Shown: positions 1 through 6,825 of the stretch, piece after piece | How positions within the stretch are numbered: position 1 is the first letter of the stretch | Layout: the number at the start of each line of letters is the position of its first letter | DNA from: an uncultured Eubacteriales bacterium | GTDB lineage: Bacteria; Bacillota; Clostridia; Christensenellales; Aristaeellaceae | NCBI GenBank assembly: GCA_900553295.1 | Contig: USCR01000108.1 | Location: 1 to 8,413, forward strand | Length of the DNA stretch: 8,413 bases | Direction of reading: 5' to 3' | Notes under the pieces: model-generated | Told to the model about the DNA's origin: nothing | The model's input: the letters and a program-made list of their open reading frames with translations, nothing else | Databases searched by the model: none | Program-made: the position numbers and the translations under genes

Positions 1-858
1 CTGCGGGTAAGTAATGCGGGAAAGCTTGGTGGTGGTGGGTGTGGCCGCGCCGTCCGGGGGCAGACGAAGTTCCTCCACCGTGCAGCCCCGAAGCTCCATG
101 GCGTAGTTCATGGCCTCCACCATTTCGTCGGTGGACATGTTGGTCAGCGTGGTGTTTTCCAGCACGGAGTCCACCAGCGCCCGGGCCTCCTCCAGGGTGA
201 TCTCCCGGCACTGGTCCGCCAGGGTAGAGAGCACGGTACGTACGCGCTGGGTGCGCATGAAGTCTCCGCCGCCGCCCACCTTGCGTATACGCATGTAAAT
301 CACCGCGCTGTGGCCGTTGAAGTGGTAGGTGCCTGCTCCGCGCAGGCGGGGCGTGGTGGAATCCTTGGGAATGGCGTAGCGTTGCAGGTAATTGGATTCC
401 GTGGAGGTGATTTCGATGTCCACCCCGCCCAGGAAATCCACAATGCTGGCAATCTGGCTGAAGTCAAACAGCAGATATTTTTCAATCTTCACGCCGACGT
501 GCTGGCTGATTACCTTGCACAGTGCTTCCGGACCGTAATTTTTGGCAATGTAGTTGATCCGGCCGATAACGCCGTCGGGACGTTCCACCAGCGCGTCGCG
601 GATGATGGAGGTCAGCATGACGCGATGGGCACGGGTGTCCAGGGTCACAATGACGATACCATCGGTATTCCCCAGGTTATGGGGTTTGCCGGTCCATTGG
701 TCCACGCACAGCAACAGGTAATGATGCTGTCCGTCAATGGCCGGGGGCAACTCCTCATAGGGAATGGTTTCAATGGGTTGTGGGTCATCCGCCAGGGCGG
801 CGCAGCAGCTCAGGGACAGGATCAGGGTCAAGACAAGGCAGACGATTCGCTTGATCAT
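1..858 (-). CDS. LCP (LytR-CpsA-Psr) family protein, 3' end outside window
   Basis: 286 codons are visible from the ATG at 858-856, and the frame is still open at position 1, so the C-terminus is missing. The N-terminus is a signal peptide (basic MIKR, hydrophobic core to about residue 20, AxA-type site A21-L22-A23 before DD). The LCP core follows: LLLCVDQ (48-54), NTDGIVIVTLD (64-74), TSIIRDALVE (83-92), RINYIAKNYGPEAL (100-113), FDFSQIASIVDFLGGVDIEI (131-150), FNGHSAVIYMRIRK (180-193) and MRTQRVRTVL (201-210). D66, R87, D88, R190, R192, R202 and R205 sit where the family has its conserved pyrophosphate-binding Asp and Arg residues. LCP enzymes transfer undecaprenyl-linked polymers (teichoic acids, capsule) to peptidoglycan outside the membrane. 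The N-terminus looks cleavable rather than like the long transmembrane anchor of many LCP proteins. An AAGGAG sits at 874-869, 10 nt before the ATG. The exact polymer substrate cannot be told. Confidence 0.88.
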   Translation of the reverse strand, partial: MIKRIVCLVLTLILSLSCCAALADDPQPIETIPYEELPPAIDGQHHYLLLCVDQWTGKPHNLGNTDGIVIVTLDTRAHRVMLTSIIRDALVERPDGVIGRINYIAKNYGPEALCKVISQHVGVKIEKYLLFDFSQIASIVDFLGGVDIEITSTESNYLQRYAIPKDSTTPRLRGAGTYHFNGHSAVIYMRIRKVGGGGDFMRTQRVRTVLSTLADQCREITLEEARALVDSVLENTTLTNMSTDEMVEAMNYAMELRGCTVEELRLPPDGAATPTTTKLSRITYPQ

Positions 859-918
859 ATCGCAAGATCTCCTTTTCTGCATGTGTGATGCGTTTTCTCA
901 TTAATAAGAAACGAATCA

Positions 919-959
919 AAGGCGGCGCTTCCTGCGTGGCGGATGGAAGAAACCGCCTT
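919..959 (-). other. Nested stem-loop in the LCP gene leader
   Basis: Outer arms AAGGCGG (919-925) and CCGCCTT (953-959) pair perfectly. Inner arms CTTCC (928-932) and GGAAG (945-949) pair inside them, leaving a 12-nt loop and a small 2/3-nt internal loop. It sits at the predicted 5' end of the LCP transcript, 60-100 nt before its start codon, and has no T-tract, so it is not an intrinsic terminator. It may stabilise the mRNA or bind a regulator. No known riboswitch was recognised. Confidence 0.4.
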
Positions 960-962
960 CTT

Positions 963-991
963 AGCATAGCACAAGCCGCGATGCTTTGCAA
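963..991 (-). promoter_or_regulatory. Possible sigma-A-type promoter of the LCP gene
   Basis: Read on the minus strand, TTGCAA (991-986) is separated by 17 nt from TATGCT (968-963), and a TG lies one base upstream of the -10 (extended -10). Each hexamer matches consensus at four of six bases. Transcription would start near 956 and leave a leader of about 98 nt. The spacing and the extended -10 favour it, but the hexamers are only moderate. Confidence 0.4.
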
Positions 992-1020
992 TCCTGCCCC
1001 CTGACGGGTGCCCTTTTCCA

Positions 1021-1044
1021 ATAAAAAAAGGCGCGCCGCGCGCC
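1021..1044 (-). terminator. Intrinsic terminator downstream of the GlsB-like gene
   Basis: On the minus strand GGCGCG and CGCGCC (1044-1030) form a 6-bp all-GC stem with a 3-nt loop. A run of seven T follows directly (1029-1023), then ATT. It lies about 160 nt after the stop codon of the minus-strand gene at 1204-1458, so it would end that transcript after a GC-rich untranslated region and before the LCP promoter. Confidence 0.75.
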
Positions 1045-1203
1045 GCAAACTGTCAAAAACCCCTTGGGGAGGTGTCGGAGGGGCCGCGGCCTCTCCGACT
1101 TTCGTTCGTATCCGGGGGCTTTGCCGACGGGGCGGTTTATTCCTTACCAAAGCGGCGAAAACCACTTTTACCCCACGCGGAGGCGAGTCCCGCGCCGGTG
1201 GCC
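1045..1203. repeat. GC-rich palindromic intergenic segment, probable interspersed repeat
   Basis: No convincing gene lies here. The segment holds a perfect 10-base palindrome CCCCTTGGGG (1060-1069). A near-perfect 26-base palindrome follows at 1074-1099, with arms GTCGGAG and CTCCGAC around a GGCCGCGGCC-like centre and one G-T pair. Further purine- and GC-rich runs extend to 1203. The CCCCTTGGGGAGGTGTC wording resembles intergenic repeats I recall from gut Clostridia genomes; this is from memory and unchecked. Only one copy is visible in this window, so repeat status is inferred. Open frames crossing it have odd composition and no start signals. Confidence 0.35.
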
Positions 1204-1458
1204 TTATGCCCGGCCACGAATCAGGTTTGCCAGGAAAATGCATACGCAGGCTCCACCCACCGCCACAATCAATCCCCACCAGGAGAACGCGGTAACCGTG
1301 CCCAACCCCAGCCAGGATGCCAGGAAACCACCCACCGCCGCGCCGGCAATGCCCAACAGCAGGTTGCCAAGCAGGCCAACGCGTCGATTCACGCCCATCA
1401 CCAGGGTGGCAAGCCAGCCCGCCAGCGCGCCAAAGACCAGCCAAAGAAGCAGCGACAT
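1204..1458 (-). CDS. GlsB/YeaQ/YmgE-type (transglycosylase-associated) small membrane protein
   Basis: The protein has 84 residues and starts at MSLLLWLVFG with ATG at 1458-1456. A very strong AAAGGAGGTG (1475-1466) lies just upstream, which decides this start over the longer upstream frame. Three hydrophobic helices are visible, roughly residues 2-21, 28-50 and 60-79. They are rich in Gly and Ala and carry the family layout: a G-x-L-A-G-W start, a basic turn (NRR, 24-26) before GLLGNLLLGIAGAAVGGFLA, and a final helix ending in IRGRA. Length and pattern match the transglycosylase-associated family (about 80-90 residues), whose members are integral membrane proteins often linked to stress; their biochemical role is not settled and the transglycosylase link is weak. 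It seems monocistronic, with its own terminator at 1044-1021. No clear promoter was found upstream. Confidence 0.85.
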   Translation of the reverse strand: MSLLLWLVFGALAGWLATLVMGVNRRVGLLGNLLLGIAGAAVGGFLASWLGLGTVTAFSWWGLIVAVGGACVCIFLANLIRGRA

Positions 1459-1631
1459 GAAAATCCACCTCCTTTGCCGTTTATTTTGCGCTGGCGAATG
1501 GCAATCCATGCGCCGGTATTCCTGACCCCGCGCGGCCTGAAAGCCGAAGAATTTCCCTATTTCACAGACAGGGCTGCGCAAGGCGCAAAGGGCATTTCAA
1601 TGCCGGAAGGCCACTGCGTTGGATGTAAAAC

Positions 1632-1660
1632 TGTACAAAAGGCATGGAAAATGGTATAAT
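1632..1660 (+). promoter_or_regulatory. Sigma-A-type promoter of the D,D-carboxypeptidase gene
   Basis: A perfect TATAAT lies at 1655-1660, preceded by TG at 1652-1653 (extended -10). TGTACA (1632-1637) is a four-of-six -35 at exactly 17 nt. Initiation near 1667 gives a leader of about 40 nt. The promoter rules out the in-frame ATG at 1619, which would lie upstream of the transcript start. A small inverted repeat, GGCATT/AATGCC (1591-1604), lies about 28 nt upstream of the -35, of unknown meaning. Confidence 0.75.
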
Positions 1661-1708
1661 CTGCGTTGTTATGCTGTGCATATGATGAAAGAAAGGCGGT
1701 GCGAGCTG

Positions 1709-3163
1709 TTGCCCAAACGTTTGCTGGCCGGCCTGCTGGCGGTGCTGGTGTTGCTGTGTACTGCGTCTGCCCTGGCGGAGGAGACTGCTTTTGTGGAGCC
1801 GACGCTGGCGCCGGACGCCACGCCCTATGATGCGGAGCATCCGGAAATTCTGGAAGACGATATGCTCTATGCACCTTCGGTCATCCTGATCGAGGCCAGC
1901 AGCGGCGATGTCATCTACCAGAAAAATGCCGACCAGGTGATGTACCCCGCATCCACCACGAAAATCCTTACGGTGCTGCTGGGCATTCAGCTGGGTGACA
2001 TGAACCAGACCGTGACCGTCAGCGAGACCGCCATGCAGCTGGGAGATGAAGATGCCACCACCATGGGGCTGGAGGTTGGCGAGGAAATCAATTTCCATGA
2101 TCTGCTGGTGGGTACGCTGATCCGCTCGGCCAATGAAGGCGCCAACGTGATTGCCGAAACCATTTCCGGAAGCATTGCGGATTTTGTGGATTTGATGAAC
2201 CGCACGGCGGAGGCCTACGGGTGCACCAACACACATTTTGCCAACCCCAACGGCTTGCATGACCCCAATCACTATACCACGGCGCGGGATATGGCCATCA
2301 TCGCCCGGGAGGCCATGAAGAACGAGACCTTCCGGGAAATTGCGGCAACGCTGTCCTATCCCATGCCGCAGACCAATAAGCAGCGCGCCAGAACCCTTAC
2401 GCTGCGGGACAACTCCTTTATGACCCCTGGCACGGAGGATAATCCCAACAAGTATTATTACCCTTATGGTATTGGCATTAAGACTGGCTTTACCAATGCC
2501 GCAGGCTACTGCTACGTGGGTGCTGCGGAAAAGGACGGCGTGGAGCTGATCTCCGTGGTGCTGGCTGCCGGGCAGCGGGGCCGTTGGGCGGACACCATCA
2601 AGTTGATGGACTACGGTTTCTCCCAGTATGTGAACGTAACGCCCATCGACCTGTACGCCATGAACCCCATTACCATCCAGACCACCAACTATTCCCTTTC
2701 CGATTCGGACATGGGGCGCCTGGCGCTGCTGTGCCAACCGGCGGATCCCACCAAGACCGCGTCCATCACCGCTACCCAAGAGCAGGTGGAGACCATGGCC
2801 GAGAACCTGCGCTACACCTGCCTGATTACCTATACCCGTGACTTTGTTGCGCCCATTGCGGCGGGGGAAGTCATGGGCGTGATGACCTATTTTGACGAGA
2901 ATGGAAATGCGGTGGACTACAACCTGACCGCTTCCCGGGCCATCGCCATGCGGGAAAACGCCCCCAAGACCCTGGAACAAATTGTTGCCGAGACGGAGGC
3001 CGATCCCAATCCCTTCCCGCCCCTGACGGTGGAACTGGCGCTGTACCTGGCCCTGCCGGTGGTTGCCCTGGTGCTGCTGATATTCCTGCTGCGCAAGCTG
3101 TTCAGGCGCCGCCATATCCGGAATCGCCGGGTGCCCAAGCCCACCAACCGCTACCTGAAATAA
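1709..3163 (+). CDS. D-alanyl-D-alanine carboxypeptidase (peptidase S11, DacF/PBP5-like)
   Basis: 484 residues from a TTG start at 1709. AAAGGCGGT (1692-1700) is 8 nt upstream, and the product then starts MPKRLLAGLL with a good signal peptide and an AxA site (A21-L22-A23). ATGs at 1682 and 1685 are in frame but have no ribosome binding site. The three serine penicillin-binding motifs are intact: STTK (82-85, nucleophile S82, base K85), SAN (140-142) and KTG (258-260). A second domain of mainly beta type follows, then one transmembrane helix (about 441-463) and a basic tail (RKLFRRR). The enzyme removes the terminal D-Ala from peptidoglycan stem peptides outside the membrane and so limits cross-linking. 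Relatives are vegetative (dacA) or sporulation (dacF, dacB) forms, and sequence alone does not choose between them. The gene stands alone between its own promoter and terminator. Confidence 0.92.
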   Translation: MPKRLLAGLLAVLVLLCTASALAEETAFVEPTLAPDATPYDAEHPEILEDDMLYAPSVILIEASSGDVIYQKNADQVMYPASTTKILTVLLGIQLGDMNQTVTVSETAMQLGDEDATTMGLEVGEEINFHDLLVGTLIRSANEGANVIAETISGSIADFVDLMNRTAEAYGCTNTHFANPNGLHDPNHYTTARDMAIIAREAMKNETFREIAATLSYPMPQTNKQRARTLTLRDNSFMTPGTEDNPNKYYYPYGIGIKTGFTNAAGYCYVGAAEKDGVELISVVLAAGQRGRWADTIKLMDYGFSQYVNVTPIDLYAMNPITIQTTNYSLSDSDMGRLALLCQPADPTKTASITATQEQVETMAENLRYTCLITYTRDFVAPIAAGEVMGVMTYFDENGNAVDYNLTASRAIAMRENAPKTLEQIVAETEADPNPFPPLTVELALYLALPVVALVLLIFLLRKLFRRRHIRNRRVPKPTNRYLK

Positions 3164-3179
3164 TGCTCCAACCATTCCG

Positions 3180-3212
3180 GGACCTGGACGGCCAAATCGT
3201 CCAGGTCCTTTT
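3180..3212 (+). terminator. Intrinsic terminator after the D,D-carboxypeptidase gene
   Basis: GGACCTGGACG (3180-3190) pairs perfectly with CGTCCAGGTCC (3198-3208), an 11-bp stem with a 7-nt loop, 16 nt after the stop codon. Only four T follow before CC, so the tail is weak while the stem is strong. Confidence 0.65.
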
Positions 3213-3240
3213 CCTGTGCGCTTTGCACACGGGGCGTGGC

Positions 3241-3269
3241 TTGACATTTGGCATATTTTCCCCGATAAT
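3241..3269 (+). promoter_or_regulatory. Strong sigma-A-type promoter of the DUF512-der-plsY unit
   Basis: A perfect TTGACA (3241-3246), a 17-nt spacer and GATAAT (3264-3269, five of six). Initiation near 3276 leaves a leader of about 50 nt before the TTG start at 3326. It is the only good promoter seen ahead of the three closely packed genes. Confidence 0.8.
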
Positions 3270-3325
3270 AGGCATGATACGGGGGAGGGAATGCTTTCCT
3301 TCTCCGGAAAGGAAGGAATGGAAAC

Positions 3326-4633
3326 TTGGCGCATGAAATCGTTCATATAGAAAAGGGCAGCATTGCCGACCGGCTGGGACTGCGGGAAGGGGACGCCCTG
3401 GCAAAGATCAACGGTGAGACGCTGATTGACCAGATTGATTATCAGGCCCTGACCGCGCAAAGCCCTTGTGTGCTGGAGGTGATTCGCCGGGACGGGCGGG
3501 TCGTCCGCCACACCGTCCATAAGGAGGACGATGAACCCCTGGGTATTACCCTTAGCGATACCATGCTGTGCAATCCCCGCGTGTGCAAAAACCACTGCGT
3601 TTTCTGCTTTATTGACCAGATGCGCCCGGGACTGCGGAAATCTCTGTATGTAAAGGATGACGACTGGCGGTTGTCCCTGATGATGGGGAATTTCGTCACC
3701 CTTACCAATGTGGATGACCAGGAGCTGGACCGCATCATCCGCCGCCATGCCAGCCCGCTGTTTATTTCTGTCCATGCCATGGATGGACAGGTGCGCAAGC
3801 GCATGATGCGCAACCCCAACGCGGAGAACATCCTGCCTCGCCTGAAGCGCCTGAAGGAAAACGGTATCCGTTTCCATTGTCAAATCGTATGCTGCCCCGG
3901 CTGGAACGATGGAGAGGTGCTCCGGCAAACCCTGGATGACCTGGCAGCGCTGGCGCCGGCTGCGCAGACGGTGGCGGTGGTGCCCGTGGGCCTTACCGCT
4001 TATCGGGATGGCTTGGAGCCGCTCACGCTGTTTAACCGGGAGACGGCGGGGGAGCTGCTGGACCAGCTGGAACCCCTTCGGGAGCGTTTTCTTCGGGAAA
4101 TGGGCACCCGGTTTGTTTTTCCTTCGGACGAGTTTTATTGCCTGAGCGGCCGTCCGCTGCCTCCGGATGAAGCCTATGAAGGCTATCCGCAGATTGAGAA
4201 TGGCGTGGGCATTCTCCGCCAGTTTGAAACCGATGCCCGCTGGGCGAGGGAGGACCTGGAGGGAATGCAGGCGCCCGCCAAGCGTTATGTGATCCCCGTA
4301 GGGATGTCGGCACGGACCTTCTTTGGAGATTTTTGCAGGGAGTATGCCCCGGAGGGCGTCACGCTTACGCCCCAGGCCATTGAAAACCGCTTTTTCGGCC
4401 CTACCATTACGGTGACGGGACTGCTGACCGGCGGTGATATCCTGGCACAGCTGGATTGCACGGGCTATGATGAAGTGCTGCTGTTTCGCAATACCCTCCG
4501 GGCGGAGGGTGACCTGTTCCTGGACGATATGAGCCTGGAGGAATTCCGCTCCCGCCTGCCCATTCCCGTGCGGGTGGTTTCCACCAACGGGGAACAATTC
4601 TACCGCGCACTGTACGGATTGGAGGAAGCGTAA
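3326..4633 (+). CDS. DUF512-family protein with PDZ-like and radical-SAM-type domains
   Basis: 435 residues. The TTG at 3326 is chosen because AAGGAAGG (3309-3316) lies 9 nt upstream, while the nearby ATG at 3318 is in another frame and stops after ten codons. Residues 1-70 form a PDZ-like domain (GSIADRLGLREGDALAKING, 11-30). Cysteines C87, C91 and C94 in VCKNHCVFC make a CX3CX2C cluster, the 4Fe-4S ligand pattern of radical-SAM enzymes, followed by DDDWRLSLMMGNFVTLTN (111-128). The C-terminal part, about 220-430 with VFPSDEFY and TGLLTGGDIL, matches the DUF512 region. Further cysteines C185, C189 and C190 could bind metal or substrate. The substrate and reaction of this widespread family are not known to me. 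The gene overlaps der by 1 nt (TAATG), so the two are very probably translationally coupled. The family often sits beside der in Clostridia, hinting at ribosome- or translation-linked work, but that is inference. Confidence 0.88.
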   Translation: MAHEIVHIEKGSIADRLGLREGDALAKINGETLIDQIDYQALTAQSPCVLEVIRRDGRVVRHTVHKEDDEPLGITLSDTMLCNPRVCKNHCVFCFIDQMRPGLRKSLYVKDDDWRLSLMMGNFVTLTNVDDQELDRIIRRHASPLFISVHAMDGQVRKRMMRNPNAENILPRLKRLKENGIRFHCQIVCCPGWNDGEVLRQTLDDLAALAPAAQTVAVVPVGLTAYRDGLEPLTLFNRETAGELLDQLEPLRERFLREMGTRFVFPSDEFYCLSGRPLPPDEAYEGYPQIENGVGILRQFETDARWAREDLEGMQAPAKRYVIPVGMSARTFFGDFCREYAPEGVTLTPQAIENRFFGPTITVTGLLTGGDILAQLDCTGYDEVLLFRNTLRAEGDLFLDDMSLEEFRSRLPIPVRVVSTNGEQFYRALYGLEEA

Positions 4634-5967
4634 TGTCAAGACCGCTGGTGGCCATTGTGGGCCGCCCCAACGTGGGCAAATCCACTTTCTTTAATAAGAT
4701 CTCCGGGAAGCGCATCAGCATCGTGGAGGATACCCCCGGCGTTACCCGGGACCGGGTGTATGCCGATGTGGAATGGCTGGGCAGAAAGTTCACCCTGATT
4801 GATACCGGTGGTATCGATCCGCGCAGCGAGGATGTGCTGCTCAAGCAGATGCGCCGGCAGGCGGAAATTGCCATGGATACGGCGGATGTCATCTGCTTTT
4901 TCACTGATGCCCGTGCCGGCCTGACCCAGGATGACCAGGAAGTGGCCGAGCTGCTGCGCAAGACCCACAAGCCGCTGCTCCTAGTGGTCAACAAGGTGGA
5001 TCATGCGGGGCTGAACGACGACGTGTATGAGTTTTACAATCTGGGGCTGGGGGACCCCATCAGCATCAGCAGCGTGAACATGCTGGGGCTGGGGGACCTG
5101 CTGGAAGAGATTGTGAAACTGTTGCCTCCCGCGGACCCGGAGGAAGAAGACGAGGCGGAGCATGTGGTACAGCTGGCGGTGGTGGGCCGGCCCAACGTGG
5201 GCAAAAGCTCGCTGGTCAACCGCCTGCTGGGCAAGGAACGGGTGATGGTATCCAATATTCCGGGCACCACCCGGGACGCCATCGACAGCCGCTTCACCGC
5301 GCCGGATGGCACGGAATACAATATTATTGACACGGCGGGCATTCGCCGCAAGCGTGTGATCGAGGATGAAAGCCTGGAGCGTTACAGCGTGCTGCGCTCC
5401 ATTGCCGCCATCAAGCGCTGCGACGTGGCGCTGATGCTCATTGACGCCCAGGATGGCGTTACCGAGCAGGACACGAAGATTGCCGGCCTGGTCCACGAGG
5501 AAGGCAAGGCCTGCGTGGTTGTGGTAAACAAATGGGACGCCATTGAAAAGGAAACCAACACCATGGAGCAATACCGCAAGCAGGTGCTGGAAGACCTGAA
5601 ATTCATGGACTATGCGCCGGTGCTGTTTGTTTCCGCCATGACGGGGCAGCGGGTCCATACGGTGCTGGACATGGTCAGCCAGGCTTACGCGCAGTACACC
5701 AAGCGCGTTCCCACCGGCGTGCTGAACGATGTGCTTGCGGATGCCCAGGCATCCTTGCAGCCGCCGGCCACCAACGGACGCAGGCTGAAGATTTATTATG
5801 GCACACAGCAGCATGTGGCCCCCCCGACCTTTATCCTCTTTGTGAATGATGAGGAGCTGATGCACTTTGCCTATCAGCGCTACCTGGAGAATTTTCTGCG
5901 GAAAACCTTCGACTTTACCGGCACGCCCATCCGCTTGGTACTTCGGGCGAAGCACAAGGAGGAATAA
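4633..5967 (+). CDS. der: Ribosome-assembly GTPase Der (EngA)
   Basis: 444 residues, a normal length. The hallmark of the family, two tandem G domains, is clear. Domain 1 has GRPNVGKS (10-17), DTPGVTRD (33-40), DTGG (57-60) and NKVD (120-123). An acidic linker (about 168-176) follows. Domain 2 has GRPNVGKS (185-192), PGTTRD (210-215), DTAG (233-236), NKWD (299-302) and SA in the G5 loop. The C-terminal 95 or so residues form the KH-like domain. Der binds the 50S precursor and is needed for late large-subunit maturation; it is usually essential. The ATG overlaps the upstream stop by 1 nt, and GGAGG at 4621-4625 lies inside the end of the upstream gene with 7-nt spacing. All GTPase motifs look intact. 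Confidence 0.97.
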   Translation: MSRPLVAIVGRPNVGKSTFFNKISGKRISIVEDTPGVTRDRVYADVEWLGRKFTLIDTGGIDPRSEDVLLKQMRRQAEIAMDTADVICFFTDARAGLTQDDQEVAELLRKTHKPLLLVVNKVDHAGLNDDVYEFYNLGLGDPISISSVNMLGLGDLLEEIVKLLPPADPEEEDEAEHVVQLAVVGRPNVGKSSLVNRLLGKERVMVSNIPGTTRDAIDSRFTAPDGTEYNIIDTAGIRRKRVIEDESLERYSVLRSIAAIKRCDVALMLIDAQDGVTEQDTKIAGLVHEEGKACVVVVNKWDAIEKETNTMEQYRKQVLEDLKFMDYAPVLFVSAMTGQRVHTVLDMVSQAYAQYTKRVPTGVLNDVLADAQASLQPPATNGRRLKIYYGTQQHVAPPTFILFVNDEELMHFAYQRYLENFLRKTFDFTGTPIRLVLRAKHKEE

Positions 5968-5970
5968 GGC

Positions 5971-6594
5971 ATGAGCGTAACGTTGGCCTATGTGATCACC
6001 GGCGTGATCGCTTATCTGTTAGGCTCCATTTCCACAGGTATCCTGGTGGCGCAGAAGAATCATGGACCGAACCTGCGGGAAGTGGGCAGCAAGAATACCG
6101 GCGCGAGCAATGTATTGCGCACCATGGGCCTGAAAAGCGGTTTGATTACCTTTGTGGGCGACTGTGGCAAGGCAGCGGTGGCTTGCCTGATTGGCCGGTG
6201 GTTGCTGGCACCCTATGGGGCATCCCTGTATGGGGCCATGCTGGCGGGACTATTGGTGATTCTGGGGCATAACTGGCCGGTATTTTTTCAGTTCAAGGGC
6301 GGAAAGGGTGTTGCCAGCAGCTGTGGCGTGATGCTGGTGTGCTTCCCGCTGCCGGCAATTATTTGCTTTGTGTTCTGCCTGGCGCTGATTTATCTGTCGA
6401 AGTATATTTCCCTGGGGAGCATGTCCATGCTGACGCTGTATGCCATTCTGGTGTCTTTCCAGAATGCGGGGAACTGGCTGGTGATCGTCTGGAGCGTGCT
6501 GCTGGCCGCGCTGTGCATTCTGCGGCACCGCAGCAATATTCAGCGTCTGTGCCGGGGGGAAGAAAACCGCCTGGGGAGCAAGAAAAAAGCATAA
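5971..6594 (+). CDS. plsY: Acyl-phosphate:glycerol-3-phosphate acyltransferase PlsY
   Basis: 207 residues, an integral membrane protein with about five hydrophobic segments. It carries the three conserved PlsY loops: GSISTG with REVGSKNTGASN (18-23 and 36-47), GHNWPVFFQFKGGKGVA (99-115), and HRSNIQRLCRGEE (186-198). D64 and K67 (DCGK) fit the conserved D-x-x-K after loop 1. PlsY moves an acyl group from acyl-phosphate, made by PlsX, to glycerol-3-phosphate and forms lysophosphatidic acid, the first step of phospholipid synthesis. AAGGAGG (5956-5962) straddles the end of der, and the gap to der is 3 nt, so it belongs to the same transcript. In many Bacillota gpsA follows plsY, but here the unit ends at a terminator. 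The C-terminus is a short basic tail (GSKKKA). Confidence 0.96.
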   Translation: MSVTLAYVITGVIAYLLGSISTGILVAQKNHGPNLREVGSKNTGASNVLRTMGLKSGLITFVGDCGKAAVACLIGRWLLAPYGASLYGAMLAGLLVILGHNWPVFFQFKGGKGVASSCGVMLVCFPLPAIICFVFCLALIYLSKYISLGSMSMLTLYAILVSFQNAGNWLVIVWSVLLAALCILRHRSNIQRLCRGEENRLGSKKKA

Positions 6595-6671
6595 TGCGGC
6601 GGCGGAAGGATCTGCTTTCTGGAAAAACAATGCAATTTTTCCTTGACATATGCATTTAATATGAAAAAAAG

Positions 6672-6708
6672 CAGCGGGCGTACAAAAAAACTAGCCCGCT
6701 GTTTTTTT
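6672..6708 (+). terminator. Strong intrinsic terminator after plsY
   Basis: CAGCGGGC (6672-6679) pairs perfectly with GCCCGCTG (6694-6701) around a 14-nt loop, followed by seven T (6702-6708). A run of seven A (6664-6670) precedes the stem, so the hairpin could also act on the other strand. It lies about 78 nt after the plsY stop codon. Upstream of it 6595-6660 holds only a weak AT-rich hairpin (GGAAAAA/TTTTTCC, 6621-6642). Confidence 0.85.
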
Positions 6709-6734
6709 GTGCATTTTCTTGCAAAAAAAACGGA

Positions 6735-6762
6735 AAAATGCCGGTTTCAAGGCCGGTTTTTT
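6735..6762 (+). terminator. Possible second terminator-like hairpin
   Basis: CCGG (6741-6744) and CCGG (6753-6756) form a short stem extended by one G-T pair. It is followed by six T (6757-6762) and preceded by five A. The GC stem is only 4 bp, so it is far weaker than the hairpin 40 nt upstream. It may be a back-up terminator. Confidence 0.35.
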
Positions 6763-6803
6763 GCATTCCTGTCCAGCTTTTTCCCCATATCGTGCAAAAA
6801 AAG

Positions 6804-6825
6804 GATTGCCATGTGCCTGGCAATC
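6804..6825 (+). promoter_or_regulatory. Inverted repeat overlapping the upp leader promoter, probable operator
   Basis: GATTGCCA (6804-6811) and TGGCAATC (6818-6825) are perfect 8-base inverted arms around TGTGCC. The left arm contains the -35 hexamer TTGCCA and the right arm fills the spacer up to 3 nt before the -10. It lies upstream of the expected start of transcription and so is likely read as DNA. A dimeric repressor bound here would block RNA polymerase. The binding protein is unknown. Confidence 0.55.

Noticed and set aside
310..888. A plus-strand open frame of 192 codons opposite the LCP gene
   Set aside because: It is the antisense of clear LCP motifs and has no supporting start site.
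1198..1217. GTGGCC/GGCCAC hairpin at the end of the GlsB-like gene as a terminator
   Set aside because: Only 6 bp, overlaps the stop codon and has no T-tract; the hairpin with seven T at 1044-1023 is far better.
1591..1604. GGCATT/AATGCC inverted repeat upstream of the carboxypeptidase promoter as an operator
   Set aside because: Arms of 6 bp with a 2-nt centre occur often by chance, and it lies about 28 nt upstream of the -35 with no second copy.
1008..1659. Several plus-strand open frames over the palindromic region and the GlsB-like gene
   Set aside because: Pro/Arg-rich products with no start signals; they are the antisense of a well-supported membrane protein and of GC-rich palindromes.
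1562..4639. A minus-strand open frame of about 1025 codons lying antisense to the carboxypeptidase and DUF512 genes
   Set aside because: The length is striking and it crosses the intergenic gap. However, its product is a His/Gln/Gly/Arg-rich mix with no domain pattern, it covers two firmly identified genes on the other strand, and GC-biased third positions readily leave this antisense frame open.
4981..5955. A minus-strand open frame of 324 codons opposite der
   Set aside because: Same low-complexity antisense composition, no ribosome binding site of note, and der on the plus strand is unambiguous.
6643..6671. TTGACA at 6643-6648 as a promoter downstream of plsY
   Set aside because: No -10-like hexamer at 16-18 nt; the expected position is a poly-A run leading straight into the terminator at 6672-6708.
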